Part shown: positions 1 through 7,454 of the stretch, one piece after another | How positions within the stretch are numbered: position 1 is the stretch's first letter | Layout: every line of letters begins with the position of its first letter | Assembly: GCA_023430145.1 (NCBI GenBank) | Contig: JAEZCD010000072.1 | Location: forward strand, 1 to 25,049 | Direction: 5' to 3' | Origin: Pseudomonadota bacterium | Lineage (GTDB): Bacteria > Pseudomonadota > Alphaproteobacteria > Rhizobiales > Methylopilaceae | DNA: 25,049 nt | Program-made: the position numbers and the translations under genes | The notes under the pieces: generated by a model | Told to the model about the DNA's origin: nothing | Database searches by the model: none | Seen by the model: only the letters and a program-made list of their open reading frames with translations

Positions 1-627
1 GGCCCGGATGCGCTGCGCGGCCTCGGCGCCCTGCGCGCGCAGCTCGGCCGCCTCGCGGGCGCGCTCGGTCTGCATGCGCTGGAAGATCGCCTGGCTGTTC
101 TGCTCGGGCAGATCGGCGCGGCGGATCTTCACGTCGACCACGGCGAGGCCGAAGTTCTGCGCCTCGCGGTTCACCTGCTCGCGGATGCGCCCCATGAGCC
201 CGGGCCGGTCGTCGCGCACCACCTGCACGAAGGTCGACTCGCCGAGCACGCGCCGCAGCGCCGAGTTCATGATCGTCGCCAGCCGGTTGTTGGCGCCCTC
301 GATCGTGCCCACCGACTGGTAGAAGCGCAGCGGGTCGGTGACCTTGTAGCGGGCGAAGGCATCGACCACGAGCCGCTTCTGGTCGGCCGCGATGACCTCT
401 TGGGTCGGCATGTCGAGGTCGAGGATGCGCTTGTCGATGCGGATCACCGAATCGATGAAGGGCGCCTTCATGTGCAGCCCGGGCTGGCTGACGATGCGGA
501 TCGGCTCGCCGAACCGCAGCACGAGCGCCTGCTGCGTCTGGTAGACGGAGAAGAAGGCCGTGTAGGCGAGGATCGCCGCGACGACCGCGAGCGCGATGAA
601 GGCGCCGCCGAAGAGACTGCGGTTCAC
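1..627 (-). CDS. hflC: HflC, SPFH-domain modulator of FtsH protease (partial)
   Basis: The reading frame runs from a GTG at 627 to the window edge, giving 209 codons with no stop, so the C-terminus is missing. The translation begins VNRSLFGGAFIALAVVAAIL, a single N-terminal membrane segment, and continues into an SPFH/prohibitin domain (LRFGEPIRIVSQPGLHMKAP, then VDAFARYKVTDPLRFYQSVG). HflC pairs with HflK in the inner membrane, where the complex encloses and modulates the AAA protease FtsH. The GTG start overlaps the hflK stop in the tetranucleotide GTGA, and a GGAGGT ribosome site lies 5 nt upstream (633-638 on the complementary strand), which fixes the start. It is translationally coupled to hflK. 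Identity is firm; only the missing end is unknown. Confidence 0.95.
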   Translation of the reverse strand, partial: MNRSLFGGAFIALAVVAAILAYTAFFSVYQTQQALVLRFGEPIRIVSQPGLHMKAPFIDSVIRIDKRILDLDMPTQEVIAADQKRLVVDAFARYKVTDPLRFYQSVGTIEGANNRLATIMNSALRRVLGESTFVQVVRDDRPGLMGRIREQVNREAQNFGLAVVDVKIRRADLPEQNSQAIFQRMQTERAREAAELRAQGAEAAQRIRA

Positions 628-1754
628 TGCACACCTCCACGCGCCGGCGCGACGGCGGGACGGCGGGCCGCCTGTCCCTGTCCTCCGGACTGCAGCTCGT
701 TCAGCGGCAGATAGGGCACGACACCCTGGCCGGCCTCGCGGTCGATGATGATCTTGTCGGCGCCGCCGTAGACGCGCTCCATGGTCTCGAGGAAGATGCG
801 CTTGCGGGTGACGTCGGGCGCCTTGCGGTACTCGTCCAGCACCTGGGTGAATCGCGCCGTCTGGCCCTGCGCCTCGGCGACGCTCCGCTGCTTGTAGGCC
901 TCCGCTCCCTGAATGATCTGCGCCGCCTGGCCGCGCGCCTCCGGAACGACCCGGTTCGCGTAGGACCGCGCCTCGTTCTGCAGCCGCTCCTGGTCGGCAC
1001 GCGCCGCCTGCACGTCGCGGAAGGAGTCGATCACCTGGCTCGGGGGGTCGACCTTCTGCAGCTGCACCTGGGTGATTGTGACGCCGGCTGCATACTCGTT
1101 GAGCGTGCGCTGCATCAGCTCCTGAACGGCCCCCTCGGTGACCTGGCGGGCGCCGGTGAGGATCGGCTGGATGTCGGACCTGCCGATCACCTCGCGCATC
1201 GCGCTCTCGGCCACCGCCTTGATCGTCTGCTCCTGGTTCTGGATGTTGAAAAGGTAGTCGCCGGCATTGGCGATCACCCAGAAGACCGAGAAGTCGATGT
1301 CGACGATGTTCTCGTCGCCGGTCAGCATCAGGCTTTCCTCGGGAATGTCGCGCATGCCGCCGGCGCGGGTCTCGATCAGCTGCATGCCGATGTCGATGCG
1401 GTTGACGCGCGTCACTCTCGGCGTCAGCACGCTCTCGATCGGGTATGGCAGGTGGTAATTGAGGCCCGGCTGGGTAGTCTCCACGAAGCGGCCGAAGCGC
1501 AGAACCACGCCCTGCTCGTCCGGCTCGACGCGGTAGAAGCCCGACAGCAGCCAGGCGACGATGCCGACGGCGATGAGCAGCATGAGGCCGCGACCGCCGA
1601 GGCCGCCGCCGGGAAGAACGGTCTTGAGCCGGTCCTGGCTGCGGCGCAGAAGCTCCTCGAGATCAGGTGGGGTCGGCCCCGAGCTCTGCGGTCCCGAGCC
1701 CCAGGGACCCGGATTGTTGCGCCAAGGTCCCCCGCTCTGATTACTCCAGGGCAT
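624..1754 (-). CDS. hflK: HflK, SPFH-domain modulator of FtsH protease
   Basis: This is a complete 376-residue protein. It has a Gly/Pro/Trp-rich cytoplasmic N-terminus (residues 1-30, starting MPWSNQSGGPW), one hydrophobic membrane segment at about 56-72, then the SPFH domain beginning YRVEPDEQGVVLRFGRF and an Ala/Gln/Glu-rich helical stretch at about 250-310 (VQAARADQERLQNEARSYA). All of this is typical of HflK. With HflC it forms the FtsH-associated complex that tunes membrane-protein quality control. The gene follows folA after a 136-nt gap and its stop overlaps the hflC start. An AAGGA-like ribosome site precedes the ATG. The thyA-folA-hflK-hflC order is a recurrent rhizobial arrangement. 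No anomaly was seen. Confidence 0.96.
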   Translation of the reverse strand: MPWSNQSGGPWRNNPGPWGSGPQSSGPTPPDLEELLRRSQDRLKTVLPGGGLGGRGLMLLIAVGIVAWLLSGFYRVEPDEQGVVLRFGRFVETTQPGLNYHLPYPIESVLTPRVTRVNRIDIGMQLIETRAGGMRDIPEESLMLTGDENIVDIDFSVFWVIANAGDYLFNIQNQEQTIKAVAESAMREVIGRSDIQPILTGARQVTEGAVQELMQRTLNEYAAGVTITQVQLQKVDPPSQVIDSFRDVQAARADQERLQNEARSYANRVVPEARGQAAQIIQGAEAYKQRSVAEAQGQTARFTQVLDEYRKAPDVTRKRIFLETMERVYGGADKIIIDREAGQGVVPYLPLNELQSGGQGQAARRPAVAPARGGVQ

Positions 1755-1890
1755 CTACAGTCCTTCTCGACGGAGAAAATCCGGTCGCACGCGATATAGG
1801 CACGGGCTCGGCGGTGCGAAAGGCGTCGCGCCTTATATGGGAGCCTCCGCCGCCGTTCAATGCGGACCGCCAACGCAAGCGCGTGACCGG

Positions 1891-2403
1891 TCAGCGGACG
1901 CGGACCCAGTCGACGAAGGCGAAGGCGTGGTCGTCCTCCGCACCGGCGGGATGCCGCTCGCGGGAGATTTCGCGGAAGGCCGCGGTGTCGACCGGCGGGA
2001 AGAAGGCGTCGCCCTGCGGCCGCGCCTCGACCTCGGTGACGTGCAGGCGCTCGGCGCGAGGCAGCAGCAGCCGATAGATCTCGGCGCCGCCGACGCACAT
2101 CAGCGCGTCCGAGCCCATCTCGGCGGCGATCCGGTCGCCGACGGCGAGCGCCTCCTCGAGCGTGTGGGCGACCTCGACCCCGTCCGCGGCGAAGTTCTGG
2201 TCGCGGGTGAGCACGATCGTCCGCCGGCCGGGCAGCGGCCTGCCGATCGAGGCGAAGGTTTTTCGGCCCATCAGGATCGGCCTGCCCATTGTCAGGGAGC
2301 GGAAATGCCGGAGATCGGTGCGAAGCCGCCACGGCATGTCGTTGCCACGGCCGATCACCCCGTTCTCGGCGACGGCGACGACGATGGCGAGCACGGCCTT
2401 CAC
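1891..2403 (-). CDS. folA: Dihydrofolate reductase
   Basis: DHFR reduces dihydrofolate to tetrahydrofolate with NADPH in the cytoplasm, regenerating the cofactor consumed by ThyA, which is encoded nearby. From the GTG at 2403 the protein is 170 residues. It begins MKAVLAIVVAVAENGVIGRG and has the substrate-pocket segment MPWRLRTDLRHF with the acidic residue at D30 (Asp27 in E. coli), the NADPH-binding segment MGRKTFASIGRPLPGRRTIVLTR, and the late GGAEIY motif. The frame stays open for another 369 codons upstream, but that extension is not DHFR-like. The GTG overlaps the stop of the acetyltransferase gene (GTGA), so the two genes are translationally coupled. Length and motifs are normal for a chromosomal FolA. 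Confidence 0.95.
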   Translation of the reverse strand: MKAVLAIVVAVAENGVIGRGNDMPWRLRTDLRHFRSLTMGRPILMGRKTFASIGRPLPGRRTIVLTRDQNFAADGVEVAHTLEEALAVGDRIAAEMGSDALMCVGGAEIYRLLLPRAERLHVTEVEARPQGDAFFPPVDTAAFREISRERHPAGAEDDHAFAFVDWVRVR

Positions 2404-2933
2404 CGGCGGTCCGCCCCGGCCAGCGCCGCGAGCGCCTCGCCGGACAGGCGGCAGCGCGTCCAGTCGTCCATCAGCACCGCGCCGAGGCGCTTGTAGACAT
2501 CGATCGAGGGCGTGTTCCAGTCGAGCACCGACCATTCGAAGCGCGGCAGGTTCTCGGCGACGCAGCGGGCGGCGAGCCGCGCCATCAGCGCCTTGCCGAC
2601 CCCGCGGCCGCGATGCTCCGGCCGCACGAAAAGGTCCTCGAGATAGATGCCGTGCCGCCCGCGGAAGGTGGAGAAGCTGTAGAACCAGAGGGCGAAGCCG
2701 ACCGGCTCCCCGTCGAGCTCGGCGATCTCGCAGAACACGCGCGGCGCCGGGCCGAACAGCGCGGCGTCGATCAGCTCCTCGGTGGCGTCGACCTCGTGTG
2801 CGAGCTTCTCGTAGACCGCGAGCTCGCCGATGAGGTCGAGCACGAGGGCGGCATCGCCGGGGCGGGCGGGACGGATGTGGAGGCTCGTGTTGCGCGCCCC
2901 GCCACGCGAGGCATCCTCCGACACCGACACCAC
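2400..2933 (-). CDS. GNAT N-acetyltransferase, diamine/thialysine acetyltransferase-like
   Basis: This is an acetyl-CoA-dependent GNAT enzyme of 177 residues from the GTG at 2933. The core starts SLHIRPARPGDAALVLDLI. The acetyl-CoA loop is at about residues 104-115 (RPEHRGRGVGKA), preceded by HGIYLEDLFV and followed by WSVLDWNTPSIDVYKRLGA. The YLEDLFV...LDWN...YKRLGA pattern is that of the spermidine/diamine and thialysine acetyltransferase (SAT1/SAT2) branch, so a small-amine substrate is plausible, though this is inferred from pattern alone. I prefer the GTG at 2933 because AGGAG sits 6 nt upstream; an in-frame ATG at 3032 would add 33 residues of low-complexity Arg-rich sequence. It lies upstream of folA with a 4-nt overlap, which is unusual company for folA. 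Confidence 0.85.
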   Translation of the reverse strand: MVSVSEDASRGGARNTSLHIRPARPGDAALVLDLIGELAVYEKLAHEVDATEELIDAALFGPAPRVFCEIAELDGEPVGFALWFYSFSTFRGRHGIYLEDLFVRPEHRGRGVGKALMARLAARCVAENLPRFEWSVLDWNTPSIDVYKRLGAVLMDDWTRCRLSGEALAALAGADRR

Positions 2934-3070
2934 CGGAAACTCCTGCCTTTCGCGCGCTGACCGCTGCGGCCGCGGGCCAGAAGCGCGCCGATACAGAGTA
3001 TTCTCCGGAAAGGAAAGCGCCCTCCGCCCCATAGGGGGACAAGCCTTTCCCGAGTGGCGCCATGCCGTGA

Positions 3071-3076
3071 TAGAAT
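3071..3076 (+). promoter_or_regulatory. Candidate -10 box for parDE
   Basis: TAGAAT matches the TATAAT consensus at five of six positions and lies 28 nt before the parD ATG, leaving room for a GAAAGG ribosome site at 3090-3095. No convincing -35 box lies 17-18 nt upstream. ParD-type antitoxins usually autorepress such promoters, but no clear palindrome was seen. Confidence 0.3.
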
Positions 3077-3103
3077 GGACCTTGATCCTGAAAGGCTTGG
3101 CGA

Positions 3104-3379
3104 ATGGCTACCCAAAAGCTCAGCATCGACCTGCCCGACGATATCGCCAGGCTCGTGCGCGAGCAGGTGAGTTCGGGCGGCTTCGCCTCAGAGAGCGAAC
3201 TGATCATCAGCGCACTTCGCGCCTGGGACGCCCGGCGGCAAGAGCGCGAAGAACGCCTTGCGTCGATCCGCGCCTCCATCGCGAGGGCGGCCGCGGACCC
3301 GGGGAGGCTGTCCGATGACGAGATCACGCGCCATTTCGACGAGCGCCTGGTGGAGGCGGAGCGCAAACGAGCGGTATGA
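3104..3379 (+). CDS. parD: ParD-family antitoxin (ribbon-helix-helix)
   Basis: This 91-residue protein has an N-terminal ribbon-helix-helix DNA-binding segment (MATQKLSIDLPDDIARLVRE, then a helix with GGFASESELIISALRAW at about 29-45). A charged helical C-terminus (EEIT-like DDEITRHFDERLVEAERKR) follows and is the part expected to wrap the toxin. In this family the antitoxin neutralises ParE and represses the shared promoter. The stop overlaps the parE start in ATGA, the usual coupled arrangement. The gene is on the plus strand inside a minus-strand housekeeping block, which points to insertion of the cassette. The family call rests on domain layout plus the toxin partner. Confidence 0.88.
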   Translation: MATQKLSIDLPDDIARLVREQVSSGGFASESELIISALRAWDARRQEREERLASIRASIARAAADPGRLSDDEITRHFDERLVEAERKRAV

Positions 3380-3678
3380 ACGTCGGGCTCGTCTACAGCC
3401 GAAGAGCGCTGGCCGACCTCGACGACATCTTCGACCACATCGCATCCGACAATCCCAGGCGGGCGAGATCCTACGTCGACGAGATCCAAGGGGTCTGTCG
3501 GAGACTCCAAAGGATGCCGATGAAAGGAATCGGCAGACCGGATCTCGGTCCAGGAATTCGGGCACTGCCTCTCTGGCGCCGTATCGTCATCATCTACACG
3601 ACGAAGAACGATCGAGTAGAGATCCTGCGCGTCTTCTCGGCCGGGCGGGACTACGAGGCGATCATGCGCGGCGATTGA
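3376..3678 (+). CDS. parE: ParE/RelE-superfamily toxin
   Basis: This 100-residue protein has the ParE/RelE fold pattern: VYSRRALADLDDIFDHIASD at the N-terminus, a middle segment with R-M-P...GIGRPDLGPGIRALPLWRRIVIIY at about 45-75, and the closing strand VEILRVFSAGRDYEAIM. ParE-type toxins usually poison DNA gyrase, whereas RelE-type members cut mRNA; the ParD partner favours ParE, but the target here is inferred. The start overlaps the parD stop. The 3' end converges on thyA with only 6 nt between the stop codons, so there is no room for a separate terminator. The toxin reads as intact, with no frameshift or truncation. Confidence 0.87.
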   Translation: MNVGLVYSRRALADLDDIFDHIASDNPRRARSYVDEIQGVCRRLQRMPMKGIGRPDLGPGIRALPLWRRIVIIYTTKNDRVEILRVFSAGRDYEAIMRGD

Positions 3679-3684
3679 ATGCCC

Positions 3685-4479
3685 CTACACCGCCACCGGC
3701 GCCCTGATCGCCGGGTGCGGGTCGTAGCCCTCGACCGCCACGTCCTCGAAGCGAAAATCGAACAGCGAGCGCACCGCGGGGTTCAGCCGCAGCGTCGGCA
3801 GCGGCCGCGGCTGCCGCGTGAGCTGCAGGCGCGCCTGCTCGAGGTGGTTGCGATAGAGGTGCACGTCGCCGAACGAGTGCACGAAGTCGCCGATGGCGAG
3901 CCCGGTCGCCTGCGCCACCATGTGCGTCAGGAGCGCATAGGAGGCGATGTTGAACGGCACGCCGAGAAAGGCGTCGCCCGAGCGTTGGTAGAGGTGGCAG
4001 GAGAGCCGCCCCTCGGCGACGCCGAACTGGAACAGGCAGTGGCAGGGGGCGAGCGCCATGCGCGGCAGCTCGGCCGGGTTCCAGGCCGAGACGACGAGCC
4101 GCCGCGAGGAAGGGTTGCGGCGGATCTCCTCCACCACCCAGGCCATCTGGTCGATCGTCGTGCCGTCGGCGCCTTCCCAGCTCCGCCACTGCTTGCCGTA
4201 GATCGGCCCGAGCTCGCCGGCGGCGTCCGCCCATTCGTCCCAGATCGTGACGCCGTTCTCGTGCAGATAGGCGACGTTGGTCTGCCCGCGCAGAAACCAG
4301 ATCAGCTCGTGCACGATCGATTTCATGTGCACGCGCTTCGTCGTGACGAGCGGGAAGCCGGCCGAGAGGTCGAATCGGAGCTGAGCGCCGAACAGGGAGA
4401 GCGTCCCGGTGCCGGTGCGGTCGTCCTTGGCCACCCCCTCGTCGAGGATGCGGCGGAGAAGATCGAGATAGGGCTGCAA
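3685..4479 (-). CDS. thyA: Thymidylate synthase
   Basis: ThyA methylates dUMP to dTMP with methylene-tetrahydrofolate in the cytoplasm, producing dihydrofolate for FolA. The best start is the TTG at 4479: AGGAGG lies 5 nt upstream, and the product is then 264 residues, exactly the E. coli length. The catalytic cysteine also falls at C146 in MALAPCHCLFQF. Other visible motifs are DDRTGTGTLSLFG (19-31), LVTTKR (45-49 region), YLHENGVTIWDEWAD, YGKQWR, the phosphate-binding SSRRLVVSAWNP, and the C-terminal EGYDPHPAIRAPVAV. An in-frame ATG at 4521 would add 14 residues but lacks a comparable ribosome site. The gene is transcribed divergently from ssrA and convergently with parE. Confidence 0.97.
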   Translation of the reverse strand: MQPYLDLLRRILDEGVAKDDRTGTGTLSLFGAQLRFDLSAGFPLVTTKRVHMKSIVHELIWFLRGQTNVAYLHENGVTIWDEWADAAGELGPIYGKQWRSWEGADGTTIDQMAWVVEEIRRNPSSRRLVVSAWNPAELPRMALAPCHCLFQFGVAEGRLSCHLYQRSGDAFLGVPFNIASYALLTHMVAQATGLAIGDFVHSFGDVHLYRNHLEQARLQLTRQPRPLPTLRLNPAVRSLFDFRFEDVAVEGYDPHPAIRAPVAV

Positions 4480-4580
4480 GGCGGCCTCCTGGGCGGATAC
4501 TCTACCCGCCGGCTCGGTCAACGGAAACGCACGGCGCCCGCTTGCGCACAGAGATCGGGGGCGGGCCCGCCGCCCACCCC

Positions 4581-4609
4581 TTCCGAAATCCGCCGCGCTG
4601 CCCTATATT
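4581..4609 (+). promoter_or_regulatory. Candidate ssrA promoter
   Basis: A CTATATT -10 region (TATATT at 4604-4609) follows a weak TTCCGA at 4581-4586 with 17-nt spacing. CTATAT-type -10 boxes are common in alphaproteobacterial housekeeping promoters. Transcription would start near 4615, just before the acceptor piece. The -10 is persuasive; the -35 is not. Confidence 0.45.
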
Positions 4610-4611
4610 CC

Positions 4612-4930
4612 GGGTGCCGGCGCAAGCCGGCTATGGCGATAAACGGACTCCGTAATAAGCCTTTCGGACCCGGGGGCAGTACCCGGCGCCTCCACCAGAG
4701 CCCATGGTCAGTGGCCTGTGGCGGGGGCGAAACAGGATCGACGAGGGTGTAAAGGGTGCTCCTTTGCCCGGCATGGTACCGCCGTTATCGGACCGAACCT
4801 ATAGTTGCCAACGACAACTATGCTCCGGTTGCTCAGGCCGCGTAAGCGGTTTGACTGCCGAAATTGAAGTCCTGGTAGGCTAGCACTTATCAGGCGGGGT
4901 TCGGAGGCACCTGGCAACAGAAGCCTCCAC
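4612..4930 (+). ncRNA. ssrA: Two-piece (circularly permuted) tmRNA
   Basis: tmRNA rescues stalled ribosomes by acting first as tRNA-Ala and then as a short mRNA. The acceptor piece comes first in the gene (about 4612-4697): a GCCGGC-GCAA-GCCGGC hairpin at 4616-4631, a T-arm-like segment, then CGCCTCC-A-CCA at 4687-4697 with the CCA encoded. A 25-nt intervening segment follows (4698-4722). The coding piece begins GGGGGCG at 4723-4729. These 7 nt pair perfectly with 4687-4693 and include a G3-U70 wobble, the alanyl-tRNA synthetase identity element. The tag frame is at 4807-4845, and a closing GGAGGC/GCCTCC stem lies at 4903-4928. Exact outer ends are estimates. The permuted order is the alphaproteobacterial type. 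It is absent from ordinary ORF calls, and sspB follows directly. Confidence 0.93.
4807..4845 (+). other. tmRNA proteolysis-tag reading frame (ANDNYAPVAQAA-stop)
   Basis: Starting from the GCC resume codon, the frame encodes ANDNYAPVAQAA and stops at TAA (4843-4845). With the charged alanine the added tag would be AANDNYAPVAQAA. The AND(N)Y part is the segment SspB recognises, and the terminal Ala-Ala is the ClpX signal. The tag closely resembles those of other rhizobial tmRNAs. Confidence 0.93.
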
Positions 4931-4973
4931 TTCCATTCGACCGGCGGCTCGCGCCCGCCTCGTCCGGGCAGCC

Positions 4974-5519
4974 ATGGCATCCGATCATATCCGCTACGAC
5001 CTCCTGACCCAGGATGCCTTGCGCGGCGTGATCCGCCACGTGCTCGCCGACGTCGCCCGCGACGGCGTTCCCGGCGACCACCATTTCTACGTCACCTTCA
5101 AGACCGGAGCGCGCGGCGTGCGCGTCTCGCAGCGGCTGCGGCAGACCTATCCGGACGAGATGACGATCGTCCTCCAGCACCAGTTCTGGGACCTCGTCGT
5201 CACCGAGCAGACCTTCGAGGTCGGCCTCGCCTTCGGCGGCATCCCCGAGCGCCTGCTGGTGCCGTTCGACGCCATCACCGGCTTCTTCGATCCGTCCGTC
5301 CAGTTCGGGGTTAAGTTCGAGGTCGAGACCGAGGGGCAGGCCGAGGACGAGGCGCCGCGCCGCCAGCCGCCCGGCGCCGGCTCGGAGCCGGAGGTGCGGC
5401 CGCCCGCCGCCTCGCGGATTCCACCCGGCGTCGAGGAGGAGCCGAAGGAGCCTTCCGAGGAGCCCACCGAAGGCGGTGCCGCGGTTGTCCGGCTCGACGC
5501 CTTCCGCAAGAAGACGTGA
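4974..5519 (+). CDS. sspB: SspB, ClpXP adaptor for ssrA-tagged proteins
   Basis: This 181-residue alpha-type SspB captures tmRNA-tagged polypeptides and hands them to ClpXP in the cytoplasm. The folded part covers about residues 5-120: HIRYDLLTQDALRGVIRHVL, then PGDHHFYVTFKT, MTIVLQHQFWDL and FGGIPERLLVPFDAITGFFDPSVQFG. These are the conserved SspB segments that form the tag-binding groove. A Pro/Glu-rich flexible linker (about 125-165) leads to a short hydrophobic C-terminal motif, VVRLDAFRKK, in the position of the ClpX-docking tail. It starts about 45 nt after the tmRNA with no evident terminator, so read-through transcription is possible. The ribosome site is weak. The adjacency to ssrA is functionally coherent. 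Confidence 0.94.
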   Translation: MASDHIRYDLLTQDALRGVIRHVLADVARDGVPGDHHFYVTFKTGARGVRVSQRLRQTYPDEMTIVLQHQFWDLVVTEQTFEVGLAFGGIPERLLVPFDAITGFFDPSVQFGVKFEVETEGQAEDEAPRRQPPGAGSEPEVRPPAASRIPPGVEEEPKEPSEEPTEGGAAVVRLDAFRKKT

Positions 5520-5576
5520 CCTGGGAAAATTCCGCCTCCACGACGATCCCGGAGAGCACGACGAGAGGCTTCTCCT

Positions 5577-5606
5577 CGTCATTGCGAGCGCAGCGAAGCA
5601 ATCCTG
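5577..5606. repeat. Solitary half of a palindromic intergenic repeat (CATTGCGAG type)
   Basis: The segment with core TCATTGCGAGCGCAGCGAAG then CAATCC matches the left arm of the element at 8775-8864 at most positions. Only one arm is present here. Such elements are scattered between genes in several rhizobial genomes. It lies in the 362-bp gap between sspB and fumC. Confidence 0.7.
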
Positions 5607-5660
5607 CTTTTCGTCAGCACCGGGCAGCGGCGGGTCCGCAACCGCATCCACTCTCCCTGC

Positions 5661-5742
5661 GTCATCCTGCGCGAAAGCGCAGGATCCATTTTGCGGCGGG
5701 ACCAGAGAGGAGGATGGATCCTGCGCTTTCGCGCAGGATGAC
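5661..5742. repeat. Palindromic repeat with 29-bp perfect inverted arms
   Basis: The arms at 5661-5689 and 5714-5742 are exact reverse complements separated by 24 nt. Each arm is itself a hairpin (ATCCTGCGC-GAAA-GCGCAGGAT), so the DNA or RNA could fold as one long stem or as two small hairpins. The core is related to the element at 16921-17015, indicating a dispersed family. The remaining sspB-fumC gap (5743-5881) shows only the fumC leader. Confidence 0.88.
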
Positions 5743-5881
5743 GAGCGGTCACGTCGATAACGGGCGGAGGCGCGGGAGAACGAACGGAGGCGGAGGATGT
5801 CGTGCCGATAGCCTCTTCGCGACCCGTGACGGCGCCCCGATCAGCGTGCTAGAGCCGCCCACGAAAAGCCCAGGGGAAGAC

Positions 5882-7273
5882 ATGAGCACGACCCGCACCG
5901 AGACCGATTCCTTCGGCCCGATCGAGGTGCCCGCCGACCGCTATTGGGGCGCGCAGACGCAGCGCTCGCTGCAGAACTTCAAGATCGGCGGCGAGCGCAT
6001 GCCGGTGCCGCTGATCCGCGCGCTCGGCGTCATCAAGAAGGCCGCGGCCCTCACCAACATTCAGCTCGGCCGGCTCGATAGGACGATCGGCGAGGCGATC
6101 TGCGCCGCCGCACAGGAGGTGATCGACGGCAGGCACGACGGCGAGTTCCCGCTCGTCGTCTGGCAGACCGGGTCGGGCACGCAGACGAACATGAACGCCA
6201 ACGAGGTGATCTCGAACCGGGCGATCGAGATGCTCGGCGGCAAGATGGGCTCGAAGAAGCCGGTCCACCCGAACGACGACGTCAATTCCGGCCAGTCCTC
6301 GAACGACACCTTCCCGACGGCGATGCACATCGCCGCGGCGACCGAGATCGCCTACCGTCTGATGCCCGCCCTGTCGCACCTCTACGGGGCGCTGAAGGCG
6401 AAATCGGACGAGTTCGCGCATATCGTCAAGATCGGCCGCACGCACACCCAGGACGCCACCCCGCTGACGCTCGGCCAGGAGTTCGGCGGATACGCCGCGC
6501 AGGTCGACCACAGCCTCGAGCGCATCAAGCAGACGCTCTACGGCCTCTACCAGCTCGCGCAGGGCGGCACCGCCGTCGGCACCGGCCTCAACACCCATCC
6601 GGACTTCGCGGTGATTTTCGCCGAGAAGGTCGCGGAGATCACCCACCTGCCCTTCGTCACCGCCGAGAACAAGTTCGAGGCGCTCGCCGCGCACGACGAC
6701 TATGTCTTCGCCCACGGCGCGCTCAACACGGCGGCCGTCGGCCTGTTCAAGATCGCCAACGACATCCGCCTGCTCGGCTCGGGCCCGCGCTCGGGACTCG
6801 GGGAGCTGATCCTGCCGGAGAACGAGCCCGGCTCCTCGATCATGCCCGGCAAGGTGAACCCGACGCAGGCCGAGGCACTGACCATGGTGTGCGTAAAGGT
6901 GTTCGGAAACAACGCGGCCATGACCATCGGCGGCAGCCAGGGCCATTTCGAGCTGAACGTCTACAAGCCGGTGATGGCCTACGCGATGCTGCAGTCGATC
7001 CAGATCCTAGCCGACGCGGCACAGAGTTTTACCGACAACTGCGTCGTCGGCATCAAGGCCGACGAGAAGCGCATCGCCGAGCTGGTCGACCGGTCGCTGA
7101 TGCTCGTCACGGCGCTGACGCCGAAGATCGGCTACGACAACGCCGCCAAGGTCGCCAAGACCGCGCACAAGAACGGCACCACGCTGCGCGAGGAGGCGCT
7201 GAAGGCCGGCCTCGTCACCGAGGCCGAGTTCGACGAGATCATGCGGCCCGAGCTGATGACGCGCCCGGGCTGA
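5882..7273 (+). CDS. fumC: Class II fumarate hydratase
   Basis: FumC interconverts fumarate and L-malate in the TCA cycle and needs no iron-sulphur cluster. The 463-residue product begins MSTTRTETDSFGPIEVPADR and has YWGAQTQRSLQNFKIG, the substrate-site segments TGSGTQTNMNANEVISNRA and HPNDDVNSGQSSNDTFPTAM, IGRTHTQDATPLTLGQEFGG, and the fumarase/aspartase signature GSSIMPGKVNP at about 317-327. The frame is open for 122 further codons upstream through the repeat region. I chose the ATG at 5882 because a GGGGAAG ribosome site precedes it and the family starts there. The stop overlaps the DUF4169 start by one base. Length is normal. Confidence 0.97.
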   Translation: MSTTRTETDSFGPIEVPADRYWGAQTQRSLQNFKIGGERMPVPLIRALGVIKKAAALTNIQLGRLDRTIGEAICAAAQEVIDGRHDGEFPLVVWQTGSGTQTNMNANEVISNRAIEMLGGKMGSKKPVHPNDDVNSGQSSNDTFPTAMHIAAATEIAYRLMPALSHLYGALKAKSDEFAHIVKIGRTHTQDATPLTLGQEFGGYAAQVDHSLERIKQTLYGLYQLAQGGTAVGTGLNTHPDFAVIFAEKVAEITHLPFVTAENKFEALAAHDDYVFAHGALNTAAVGLFKIANDIRLLGSGPRSGLGELILPENEPGSSIMPGKVNPTQAEALTMVCVKVFGNNAAMTIGGSQGHFELNVYKPVMAYAMLQSIQILADAAQSFTDNCVVGIKADEKRIAELVDRSLMLVTALTPKIGYDNAAKVAKTAHKNGTTLREEALKAGLVTEAEFDEIMRPELMTRPG

Positions 7274-7452
7274 TGGCCGAGATCGTCAACCTCCGCCGGG
7301 CGAAGAAGGCGAAGGCGCGCGAGGCGGCCGACAAGCAGGCGGCCGAGAACCGTGCTCTGTTCGGCCGCACGAAGGCGGAGAGGGAGCGCACCGAGATCTT
7401 GCGCGCGAAGGCGCGGCGCGAGATCGACGGGCATCGGCGCGAGGAAGACTGA
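7273..7452 (+). CDS. DUF4169 family small basic protein
   Basis: This is a 59-residue, strongly charged protein: MAEIVNLRRAKKAKAREAAD, then KQAAENRALFGRTKAERE and a helical tail ending RREIDGHRREED. The MAEIVNLRRA...RALFGRTKAER pattern is that of DUF4169, a short alphaproteobacterial family of unknown function that recurs next to fumC. It starts within the fumC stop codon (TGATG), so it is translationally coupled, and is followed 2 nt later by the serine hydrolase. The composition suggests a nucleic-acid-binding or ribosome-associated helix, but that is only inference. Confidence 0.85.
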   Translation: MAEIVNLRRAKKAKAREAADKQAAENRALFGRTKAERERTEILRAKARREIDGHRREED

Positions 7453-7454
7453 GC

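Noticed and set aside
2934..3032. N-terminal extension of the acetyltransferase to the ATG at 3032
   Set aside because: The extra residues are Arg/Pro-rich and unlike the family, while the GTG at 2933 has AGGAG at good spacing.
3679..4752. A 357-codon plus-strand frame opposite thyA
   Set aside because: It is the complement of thyA and runs into tmRNA; the thyA frame has full-length homology and the catalytic cysteine.
5516..5881. Upstream extension of the fumC frame
   Set aside because: It translates the palindromic repeats; fumarases start at the ATG at 5882, which has its own ribosome site.
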